From positions 1 through 5,259 of the forward strand of contig JAIRXO010000086.1 in NCBI GenBank assembly GCA_031268255.1: a stretch of 5,259 nucleotides of DNA. The letters run 5' to 3'. This document shows positions 1-4,976 of the stretch, in pieces; the stretch's first letter is position 1; every line of letters begins with the position of its first letter. This DNA is from Spirochaetaceae bacterium (GTDB lineage: Bacteria > Spirochaetota > Spirochaetia > Treponematales > Breznakiellaceae). The notes beneath the pieces are model-generated. The model ran no database searches. It saw nothing but the letters and a program-made list of their open reading frames with translations, and was not told where the DNA came from. The position numbers were made by a program, and so were the translations under genes.

Positions 1-254
1 AGCCCCAGGGTTTTCAGCGCCGCCTCCACGCAGAGGGGCTCAAGGGTTCCGGCGGCGGAGAACATAAAGCGCCCCTCGTTTCCGGTAACCAGTGTGGGCG
101 TTCCCTCCTCGACCCTGCCATCGGCAAGCAGCTTCCGCACGGCGGAAGCAAAATCCCCCTCATGGGGAGTCGACGCGGACCAGCGCGCCCTGCCATTTTC
201 GGCAAGAACCATCTTCAAACTTGTAGAACCAATATTAATTCCTAAAGAAACCAT
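1..254 (-). CDS. Acyl-CoA dehydratase activase-like ATPase (BadF/BadG/BcrA/BcrD family), N-terminal part only
   Basis: An open reading frame begins with ATG at 254-252 and stays open to the left edge, giving 84 codons; the C-terminal part lies outside the window. The protein starts MVSLGINIGSTSLKMVLAEN. The G5-I-N-I-G-S-T-S-L-K14 stretch is the phosphate-1 loop of ASKHA-fold ATPases, in the form typical of CoA-substrate-specific enzyme activases such as the 2-hydroxyglutaryl-CoA dehydratase activator. A later LVTGNEGRF segment (about residues 57-65) also fits that family as I know it from spirochaetes and clostridia. Family members hydrolyse ATP to drive single-electron transfer from a [4Fe-4S] cluster to a dehydratase or reductase; the cluster cysteines are not in the visible part. 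A GAGGT ribosome site lies 3-4 nt before the ATG. The gene is divergent from perR and has its own promoter. A sugar-kinase-type ASKHA protein is the main alternative. Confidence 0.72.
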   Translation of the reverse strand, partial: MVSLGINIGSTSLKMVLAENGRARWSASTPHEGDFASAVRKLLADGRVEEGTPTLVTGNEGRFMFSAAGTLEPLCVEAALKTLG

Positions 255-286
255 GTTACCTCACAATGCAGAAAATCGCATCTAGT

Positions 287-315
287 ATCATATCAGGACG
301 TCATTACCCTTTCAA
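287..315 (-). promoter_or_regulatory. Sigma70-type promoter of the activase gene
   Basis: On the minus strand, TTGAAA (plus 310-315) and TATGAT (plus 287-292) each match the sigma70 consensus at 5 of 6 positions and are separated by exactly 17 bp. Transcription would start near 280, leaving a leader of about 26 nt that contains the GAGGT ribosome site. The promoter is inferred from sequence only. Confidence 0.6.
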
Positions 316-317
316 TA

Positions 318-346
318 GTTCAAATTTTCCCAATTTGTTCAAATTT
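318..346. repeat. Direct repeat GTTCAAATTT x2 between the divergent promoters
   Basis: GTTCAAATTT occurs perfectly at 318-327 and again at 337-346, a 19-nt period. The span also holds an inverted repeat, CAAATT (321-326) with AATTTG (332-337). It lies just upstream of the activase -35 and upstream of the perR -35. That position would suit an activator site or UP-like element, but the function is unknown. Confidence 0.4.
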
Positions 347-358
347 CGCTTTTTCCAC

Positions 359-387
359 TTGACAATAACAATAATGATTATTATTAT
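359..387 (+). promoter_or_regulatory. perR promoter (TTGACA-17-TATTAT)
   Basis: A perfect -35 hexamer TTGACA at 359-364 is followed after 17 bp by TATTAT at 382-387, a 5 of 6 match to the -10 consensus. The expected transcription start is near 394, giving a very short leader that carries the AAGGGGA ribosome site at 398-404. Nearly the whole core promoter is covered by the palindrome at 363-389, so a bound repressor would exclude RNA polymerase. Confidence 0.75.
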
Positions 388-389
388 TG
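363..389. promoter_or_regulatory. Fur/PerR-type operator (27-bp palindrome, four hexamers)
   Basis: The sequence is a palindrome centred on G376, with 12 of 13 arm positions paired; the single mismatch is C369 against A383. It reads as C, AATAAC, AATAAT, G, ATTATT, ATTATT, G, which is two hexamers on each side of a central base. This is the known arrangement of Fur-family sites (6-1-6 core with flanking hexamers). The central 15 bp match the classical 7-1-7 Fur consensus at 12 of 14 informative positions. It sits on the promoter of a gene encoding a PerR-like protein, so autoregulation is the natural inference. Confidence 0.75.
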
Positions 390-411
390 ATTTAGTCAAG
401 GGGAAAAACCA

Positions 412-837
412 ATGAATCTAAGAATGCACAAAAATAGCAAACAGCGGGATGCCATTCTGGAACTTATACGGTCAACCGGTTCCCACCCCACAGCCCAGTG
501 GGTATACGAAAAGCTCAAGCCCCGTATGCCCAGCCTGTCCCTGGGAACCGTATACCGGAACATCAACCATTTCAGGGACCGGGGACTGGTCGTTTCTATA
601 GGCGTAGTCGACGGCGAGGAACGCTTTGACGGCGTTGTGGACCCCCACCCCCACCTGATCTGCGGCTGCTGCGGGGCCGTACTGGACCTCCCCGCCCCGG
701 ATGACGAAATCGCCGAACTCTTGACGCGCAAGGCAGGGGCGGTCGATTTTACCATTGATTTCAGGAAAACCATCCTTAACGGCCTCTGCCCGCGCTGCGC
801 GGAACGCACAAAGACAACTGCGGCTCTAAGCCGATAG
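412..837 (+). CDS. perR: PerR-type peroxide-sensing Fur-family repressor
   Basis: The protein is 141 aa, a normal length for the family. An N-terminal winged helix (about 1-70) contains the SLGTVYRNINHF recognition-helix region, followed by the metal-binding dimerisation domain. Compared with my recollection of Bacillus subtilis PerR, the five regulatory ligands H37, D85, H91, H93 and D104 correspond to H25, D73, H79, H81 and D92, all with the same offset of 12. The aspartate at the last position favours PerR over classical Fur. Two CxxC pairs (C84/C87 and C126/C129) form the structural zinc site. In PerR, metal-catalysed oxidation of the H37 and H91 equivalents by H2O2 abolishes DNA binding. 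The start is fixed by an AAGGGGA ribosome site 7 nt upstream and an in-frame stop at 388-390. It is the first gene of an operon with a rubrerythrin and carries a Fur-type operator in its own promoter. A Zur or Fur role is less likely. Confidence 0.87.
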   Translation: MNLRMHKNSKQRDAILELIRSTGSHPTAQWVYEKLKPRMPSLSLGTVYRNINHFRDRGLVVSIGVVDGEERFDGVVDPHPHLICGCCGAVLDLPAPDDEIAELLTRKAGAVDFTIDFRKTILNGLCPRCAERTKTTAALSR

Positions 838-849
838 TATATTTTTTTT
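821..849 (+). terminator. Weak attenuator-like hairpin with T8 tract between perR and rubrerythrin
   Basis: CGGCT (821-825) pairs perfectly with AGCCG (829-833) across a 3-nt loop, and a run of eight T follows at 842-849. The stem is only 5 bp and 8 nt of AU-rich sequence separate it from the T run. A full intrinsic terminator is therefore doubtful; partial attenuation or plain chance is possible. The stem overlaps the last perR codons. Confidence 0.2.
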
Positions 850-865
850 ATGGAGAGTATTTATT

Positions 866-1408
866 ATGAAGAAATGGGTTTGTACCGTATGCGGTTATGT
901 ACACACTGGCGATACACCGCCTGAATTCTGCCCCACCTGCAAGGCCCCTGCCGCCAAATTCAAGGAGCAGGCTGCCACAGGCGCTTTTGCCGCCGAGCAT
1001 GTTGTCGGCGTCGCCAAGGGCGTTGAACAGGATATTATTGAGGACTTGAGGGCCCACTTTACCGGCGAATGTTCGGAAGTCGGCATGTACCTTGCCATGA
1101 GCCGGGTCGCCGAGCGGGAAGGCTATCCCGAAGTCGCCGAAGCCTACAGGCGCTATGCCTTTGAAGAAGCCGAACACGCCGCCAAATTTGCCGAACTTTT
1201 GGGGGAGGTAATCACCGACAGCACCAAAAAAAATCTCGAACTCCGCATCGAGGCCGAACACGGCGCCTGCGCCGGCAAATTCGATATTGCCAAGAGGGCC
1301 AAGGAAAGGGGTTATGACGCCATCCACGACACGGTCCACGAACTGGCCAGGGACGAAGCCCGTCACTGCGCCGGTTTCATGGGCCTGCGGGCGCGGTATT
1401 TTAAGTAG
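866..1408 (+). CDS. Reverse rubrerythrin (rubredoxin domain first), peroxide reductase
   Basis: The protein is 180 aa. Residues 1-35 form a rubredoxin-type Fe(Cys)4 domain with C6/C9 (CTVCGY) and C22/C25 (CPTCKAP). A linker leads to a four-helix ferritin-like diiron domain at about 52-178. Likely iron ligands are E68, the ExxH pair E101/H104 (FEEAEHA), acidic residues E129/E131, and the ExxH pair E164/H167 (DEARHC). In classical rubrerythrin the rubredoxin domain is C-terminal; here the order is reversed, as in the clostridial reverse rubrerythrins. Those enzymes reduce H2O2 to water in the cytoplasm with electrons from NAD(P)H via rubredoxin reductases. A GGAGAG ribosome site lies 8 nt before the ATG. 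The gap after perR is 28 nt with no convincing promoter, so the two genes are probably cotranscribed and PerR-controlled. The stop overlaps the stop of the convergent lipoprotein gene. Confidence 0.9.
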   Translation: MKKWVCTVCGYVHTGDTPPEFCPTCKAPAAKFKEQAATGAFAAEHVVGVAKGVEQDIIEDLRAHFTGECSEVGMYLAMSRVAEREGYPEVAEAYRRYAFEEAEHAAKFAELLGEVITDSTKKNLELRIEAEHGACAGKFDIAKRAKERGYDAIHDTVHELARDEARHCAGFMGLRARYFK

Positions 1409-2297
1409 TCAAATCCCGCAGCCGCGCTTCGGCCATGAGGGCGTTTTCCTCAAGGTCTATGGAACGGAATATCTCCGAGGCGCGGCGGTAGGCTGCGGCG
1501 GCAAGGAAAGTCCCGCCGGTTTTGGCGTGTATGTCGCCTATGGCAATCCAGTCCATGCCGAGGCCGTGGCTGTTTTCGGCCCTGCGGTCATAGCCCAGGG
1601 CTTCCCTGAGGGCCGCCTGGGCCCCGTCGTACTGTCCTGACATCGAGCGCACTGAGGCTATGAGATACCAGTCATAGGCCGCCTGTTCAAGATACCGTTC
1701 CTTTTCATGTATTTCCAGGGAATTCTTAAGCGCCTTTTCCGCCTCGGCATAGCGGCCACATTCTTTTTCGGCAAGGCCGATAACGGTCCAGGCCAGGGCG
1801 GTGTAGAGCCGGTGGTTTTTGACGGCATCCATTTCCCGCCGTACCAGGGCAAGGACCCCGGCGGCTTCGTCCCGCCGTTCCCGCGAATTTTCGGGAAGGC
1901 GAAAAATTCTGCTCCGGGCCATATAAATCCTGCACACCGGGGCCAGGACCCTGTCATCAGCGGCCTCGGCAAGGGTGCTGTTCCACACGGCGTCGGCTTC
2001 GTCAATACGGCCAAGGTAAAAAAACACGCTGCCCCGGGAAAGGCTTTCCCGTATGCGCAGGTCCGGCCTGTCGGTGCTTACGGCAAGTTTCCTGGCCTCG
2101 TCAAGCAGGTTCAGCGCGCCCTCGTAATCGCCCCGGTCGGCGGCTCTGTTTGCCGATTCTATCTGGTCCTCGGCGGCGGATCTCAGGGCGGTAATCTCAA
2201 GGGGCCGTTCGGGCGCCGAGGCACAGGACGATAAAAAGAGGGCCGCGCCAAGGGCCGCGAGACAGGACATTCCGTATACATTCATGGCATGCTTCAT
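1401..2297 (-). CDS. TPR-repeat lipoprotein, last gene of the mla-like operon
   Basis: The protein is 298 aa. It has a short basic N-terminus, a hydrophobic stretch and a lipobox L22-S-S-C25, so it should be lipidated at C25 and anchored to a membrane facing the periplasm. The rest is helical, with tetratricopeptide-like pairs at roughly 44-77, 84-117, 167-200, 207-240 and 247-280 (for example GDYEGALNLLDEARK and GRYAEAEKALKNSLEI). TPR solenoids bind other proteins, so a scaffold or docking role with the MCE transporter encoded upstream is an inference from operon position. I recognise no named family. The 19-nt gap after the mlaD-like gene and an AAGGAACG ribosome site support cotranscription. 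ATG at 2297 was chosen; a second ATG four codons on (M5) is also possible and leaves the signal peptide intact. The 3' end overlaps the convergent rubrerythrin gene by 8 bp. Confidence 0.8.
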   Translation of the reverse strand: MKHAMNVYGMSCLAALGAALFLSSCASAPERPLEITALRSAAEDQIESANRAADRGDYEGALNLLDEARKLAVSTDRPDLRIRESLSRGSVFFYLGRIDEADAVWNSTLAEAADDRVLAPVCRIYMARSRIFRLPENSRERRDEAAGVLALVRREMDAVKNHRLYTALAWTVIGLAEKECGRYAEAEKALKNSLEIHEKERYLEQAAYDWYLIASVRSMSGQYDGAQAALREALGYDRRAENSHGLGMDWIAIGDIHAKTGGTFLAAAAYRRASEIFRSIDLEENALMAEARLRDLTT

Positions 2298-2298
2298 C

Positions 2299-2318
2299 TA
2301 CGTTCCTTTACGTTCCTT
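2299..2318 (-). repeat. Perfect 10-bp tandem duplication containing the ribosome site
   Basis: On the minus strand AAGGAACGTA occurs twice back to back immediately before the TPR lipoprotein ATG. The proximal copy provides an AAGGA ribosome site at a normal distance from the ATG. The distal copy overlaps the stop codon of the mlaD-like gene (2319-2317). Confidence 0.6.
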
Positions 2319-3297
2319 AAAATTGAATATCCCTTGGACTGGTTCCGCTTGAACGGGTTTCAACCTGGTCAGGAATACCCCGCCTGAGAAGGGGGCTGTT
2401 GCTCATGGCCACAAGCACATCCTCGGCGGTTTTTACCGCCTCGCGCACTTCGGCAATCAGGACGGTGATCTGGGGCATCTGGGAAGGAAGATACGAGCTG
2501 GCTTTATCCAGGTGGCCGAGGGTTCCCGAAACAGAACGGAGAGAAGCGGCCAGACTGGTATACACCGGCCCTTCAACATCAAGGGTGTTCATCAGCGCGT
2601 TATCAGGACTGGCAAGAACGGCGCTGACCTGTTCCAGGTTTTCCGTTATGCGCCGTATGTCCCGGAGCAGCGGATCGAGGTTGGCGGCGGCGGCCTCAAG
2701 GGTCTGGTCGGCGCTTCTGACAGTACGGCCCAGGGCAGTCTCGCCGGTCCCGGCAAAGGCTTCCTGGATTTGCAGGGCCACCCTGTTTACGCTGTCCAGG
2801 GCGGTGTTTACCCTGCCTATGATGAGGGTTATGTTGTCGGCCTGGGCGGGAACATAGGCAAGCCCGTCATTGATGTACGCCCTCCCCTCAGGGGACGACA
2901 CGCTGGGAATCCAGGCGCCTTCTTCGACTTCCCCGAGTCCCAGGCCCGGATAAAACACAAAATGGTTTCCCAGGCCCAGGGGATTTACCTGGAGCTCCAC
3001 AAGGGAACCTTCCCTGACCCGCGACTGGTATCTGTCATGCACCGAAAAAACCACTTCGACCCGGTCATCGTCGCTTAAATCTATGGACTTGACATTGCCT
3101 ATGGTAAAGCCCTTGTACTGAAGGGCCATGTTCTCGCTTATTCCCGTCGCGCTTTCAAGATAGGTCTTGTAAAGATAATCCCTGGCAAACCACCGCTGCT
3201 TGCCCCCCAGCATAACGATAACAAAGGCCAGCGAAGCCAGGGCCAGAATAAGAAAGAGGCCCACAATCTGATCGGCAAAACGTATTCTGAATTTCAT
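2317..3297 (-). CDS. mlaD: MCE-domain (MlaD-like) periplasmic substrate-channel protein
   Basis: The protein is 326 aa. A single N-terminal membrane helix (about 11-31, IVGLFLILALASLAFVIVML) anchors it in the inner membrane. An MCE domain follows at about 42-118, recognisable from GISENMALQYKGFTIGNVKSI, a variant of the G-x-V-x-Y-x-G-x-x-V-G-x-V pattern. The remaining 200 or so residues are predicted helical, with the motif NSPLLRRGIPD near the C-terminus (300-310). MlaD proteins form hexameric rings that pass phospholipid between the inner-membrane MlaFE complex and the periplasm. Escherichia coli MlaD is much shorter (about 180 aa), so this belongs to the long-tailed MCE type, whose helices may build a longer tunnel. 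The ATG overlaps the mlaF stop as ATGA, implying translational coupling, with a GGAA weak ribosome site 7 nt upstream. The transported lipid cannot be read from sequence. Confidence 0.87.
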   Translation of the reverse strand: MKFRIRFADQIVGLFLILALASLAFVIVMLGGKQRWFARDYLYKTYLESATGISENMALQYKGFTIGNVKSIDLSDDDRVEVVFSVHDRYQSRVREGSLVELQVNPLGLGNHFVFYPGLGLGEVEEGAWIPSVSSPEGRAYINDGLAYVPAQADNITLIIGRVNTALDSVNRVALQIQEAFAGTGETALGRTVRSADQTLEAAAANLDPLLRDIRRITENLEQVSAVLASPDNALMNTLDVEGPVYTSLAASLRSVSGTLGHLDKASSYLPSQMPQITVLIAEVREAVKTAEDVLVAMSNSPLLRRGIPDQVETRSSGTSPRDIQF

Positions 3298-4031
3298 GCT
3301 TCTATTCCGTCTTCCAGCATATGGAGCAGGTCCTCGTCTTCGGTGATATGCTCCCGGGTAAATTCCATAAAGAGCTGCCCGCCAAGTATCATAAGCACAT
3401 AATCGGCCAGGGCCTTGATAATCCTCAGATCATGGCTCACCAGTATTATGGTCGTTTCCTTCTCCCTGAGTTTGCGCACCAGGCCAATGAGCCTGCGGGC
3501 GGAATCATCATCGAGGGACTCGGTCCACTCGTCAAGATAGATGAGCCGGGGACGGCAGAGCATGGCCCTGGCAAAGGCAATGAGCTTTTGTTCGCCCATG
3601 GAAAGCAGGGAAGGCCGCACAAACACATCCCGCTTGTATCCGACTTCGGCAAGCACTTCTGCAATGTAGCGGTTTCGTTCCTCCTTGTCCATGCGGGGAA
3701 AATGGAGCCGCAGGGGCAGTTCAAGACTCTGGTAAATATCCTGATTTGCCCAGAGAGCCGAATCCTGAAAGACCACGGCGGCCTCGCGGCGAAACGCGAG
3801 ATTCTCCGTCCGGTTCATGGCGGCGATATTTCTGCCCCGGTAGCATACCTCCCCCTGGGAAGGAACAAGAACCCCGGCGGAAAGTTTGAGTACCGTACTC
3901 TTGCCGCTTCCCGAAGGCCCGACCAGGGCGGTGGTTTTCCCTTCATTATATTGGTAGGAAAAATCCCGGACCACAAGCATATTCTGGGTAAAAAAACTGA
4001 CGCCTTTAAGTTCAACAAGCGGTTCGTCCAT
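3294..4031 (-). CDS. mlaF: MlaF-like ABC ATPase of the MCE lipid transporter
   Basis: The protein is 245 aa from the chosen start MDEPLVELKG. It shows Walker A GPSGSGKST (38-46), Q-loop Q89 in VVFQDSALW, signature LSMGEQ (143-148), Walker B ending LIYLDE with catalytic E168, a D-loop-like SLDD (172-175), and switch H200 in LVSHD. It should dimerise on the cytoplasmic side of the MlaE-like permease and power lipid movement. The reading frame extends upstream to an ATG at 4091, but that would add 20 residues inside the mlaE coding region. The ATG at 4031 has an AGGTG ribosome site about 5 nt upstream, lies 8 nt after the mlaE stop, and matches where family members begin. An oddity is DEWT after Walker B in place of the usual DEPT. 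A 4-nt ATGA overlap links it to the downstream mlaD-like gene. Confidence 0.9.
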   Translation of the reverse strand: MDEPLVELKGVSFFTQNMLVVRDFSYQYNEGKTTALVGPSGSGKSTVLKLSAGVLVPSQGEVCYRGRNIAAMNRTENLAFRREAAVVFQDSALWANQDIYQSLELPLRLHFPRMDKEERNRYIAEVLAEVGYKRDVFVRPSLLSMGEQKLIAFARAMLCRPRLIYLDEWTESLDDDSARRLIGLVRKLREKETTIILVSHDLRIIKALADYVLMILGGQLFMEFTREHITEDEDLLHMLEDGIEA

Positions 4032-4039
4032 GCCGTCAC

Positions 4040-4807
4040 CTACAACATCGTATAATACAAAATCGAAAGGGCAATGTTGGCAAGTATACACCAGCCGAAG
4101 GAAGCTCCGACAGCCTTGAGCCCCGCCACGGGAATTTCGGTACTGGACCGTTCAACGGCAAACCCTTCGTAAATCGCCACGACGGCGATTATCATGCCAA
4201 AGACAATACTTTTAATAACCGATATGAGTATATCATAAATGGTGAAAATTTGCAGCAGCTTGTTGAAATATACCGACGCGGGCATGGGGTTAAAAAGCTG
4301 GCTTACCACGAAGGAACCGGCAAGGCCGAAAAGGGAAAAATAAATATTGAGGAGAAACATCGAGACAATAATCCCCAGAAAGCGGGGAACGCCTATATCC
4401 TCTATGGGGTCAAGGCCCACCGACACATAGGCTTCTACCTCATGGGAAACGACCATGCCGGCCAGTTCGGTGGCCATGGCAGTGGCCGAGCGGGCGATCA
4501 CCAGAAAGGCGACCAGTAGGGGACCCAGTTCCCGGGTAACAATGGTAATCAGAAGGGGATAGATAAGTTCGCCCTGGGAAAACCCTTCCAGAAAACGGGT
4601 TCCCAGGCTTATGACCGTTGCCCCTATGCCCAGGGCAAGGAGGCTGGCTATACCCAGGGCTTCAACAAAAGTAAAGAGTATCTGAAGAACCAGCACCTTG
4701 TAGGAAACCTGGCGGTGAAACAGAAAATACGCCGAACCCCTGATAAGACGGGCGAAAAATCCCAGGGCATAGAGTGCCCTGCCGGAAACTGAAGGTCTAT
4801 CATCCAT
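4040..4807 (-). CDS. mlaE: MlaE-like permease of the MCE lipid transporter
   Basis: The protein is 255 aa, the usual length for MlaE. It has an amphipathic N-terminal segment and about five hydrophobic helices (roughly 35-65, 81-105, 142-170, 190-213 and 231-252). The family signature is clear: TRELGPLLVAFLVIARSATA (91-110), then MATELAGMVVSHEVEAY and GLDPIEDIGVPR (131-142). It is the inner-membrane core that receives or extracts lipid, with MlaF-like ATPase below and the MCE ring above. The start is forced: an in-frame TGA lies three codons upstream of ATG 4807 and no other good start follows. No convincing ribosome site precedes it; the nearest G-rich run is 14 nt away. It heads a four-gene operon and is divergent from the ABC transporter gene at 5027. 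The usual mlaB (STAS) partner is not seen in this operon. Confidence 0.9.
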   Translation of the reverse strand: MDDRPSVSGRALYALGFFARLIRGSAYFLFHRQVSYKVLVLQILFTFVEALGIASLLALGIGATVISLGTRFLEGFSQGELIYPLLITIVTRELGPLLVAFLVIARSATAMATELAGMVVSHEVEAYVSVGLDPIEDIGVPRFLGIIVSMFLLNIYFSLFGLAGSFVVSQLFNPMPASVYFNKLLQIFTIYDILISVIKSIVFGMIIAVVAIYEGFAVERSSTEIPVAGLKAVGASFGWCILANIALSILYYTML

Positions 4808-4815
4808 ATAATTTC

Positions 4816-4845
4816 ATTGTACCCCCATGAGCAAGCTGAATACAA
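4816..4845 (-). promoter_or_regulatory. Possible promoter of the mlaEFD-like operon
   Basis: On the minus strand TACAAT (plus 4816-4821) is a 5 of 6 match to -10, placed 18 bp from a poor -35, TTGTAT (plus 4840-4845). If it is used, transcription would start at or next to the mlaE ATG at 4807, giving a leaderless message. That would agree with the missing ribosome site. The weak -35 keeps confidence low. Confidence 0.25.
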
Positions 4846-4851
4846 GAAAGG

Positions 4852-4882
4852 CAATTTCAAAACTAACCGGATTTTGAAATTG
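4852..4882. repeat. Perfect 11-bp inverted repeat in the divergent intergenic region
   Basis: CAATTTCAAAA at 4852-4862 is the exact reverse complement of TTTTGAAATTG at 4872-4882, with a 9-nt centre. Two more pairs (G4850-C4884 and A4849-T4885) extend it past a single mismatch. It lies between the divergent mlaE and ABC transporter starts, where neither gene needs a terminator. An operator for a dimeric regulator is the likeliest reading; the regulator is unknown. Confidence 0.6.
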
Positions 4883-4918
4883 GCTCACGAACCTGTTTTT
4901 TTGAAGTACCATATTTAC

Positions 4919-4948
4919 TTGACAAGAAAAGACTATCCCGCATATAAT
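4919..4948 (+). promoter_or_regulatory. Consensus sigma70 promoter of the ABC transporter gene
   Basis: TTGACA at 4919-4924 and TATAAT at 4943-4948 are both perfect consensus hexamers with an 18-bp spacer. Transcription should begin near 4955, about 70 nt before the ATG. A promoter this strong normally needs a repressor, and a DtxR-like box lies exactly at the predicted start. Confidence 0.8.
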
Positions 4949-4955
4949 CTTTTTG

Positions 4956-4974
4956 TTATATTAGACTAACTTAT
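4956..4974. promoter_or_regulatory. DtxR/IdeR-like iron-box operator
   Basis: The 19-mer TTATATTAGACTAACTTAT is centred on A4965 with the TTAG-N-CTAA core of DtxR-family sites. Aligned to the IdeR/DtxR consensus TTAGGTTAGGCTAACCTAA as I know it, 14 of 19 positions agree, 7 of 9 in each half. It begins 7 nt after the -10 element and covers the predicted start site, the standard place for iron- or manganese-dependent repression. Confidence 0.55.
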
Positions 4975-4976
4975 AA

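Noticed and set aside
848..1366. 172-codon minus-strand open frame opposite rubrerythrin
   Set aside because: Glycine/phenylalanine-rich shadow composition with no recognisable domain; the plus strand encodes rubredoxin and diiron motifs.
2399..3078. Long plus-strand open frames opposite the MCE gene
   Set aside because: They are antisense shadows of a GC-rich gene, without ribosome sites, and the minus-strand product is a recognisable MCE protein.
3321..4055. 244-codon plus-strand open frame opposite mlaF
   Set aside because: It is an antisense shadow; the minus strand carries all ABC ATPase motifs in order.
4032..4091. Upstream in-frame ATG at 4091 extending the MlaF-like protein by 20 residues
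   Set aside because: The extension lies inside the mlaE coding region and does not resemble family N-termini. The ATG at 4031 has a ribosome site and sits just after the mlaE stop.
4852..4902. Inverted repeat followed by T7 (4896-4902) as an intrinsic terminator
   Set aside because: The T run begins 13 nt after the arm, the stem is AT-rich, and no gene transcribed rightward ends there.
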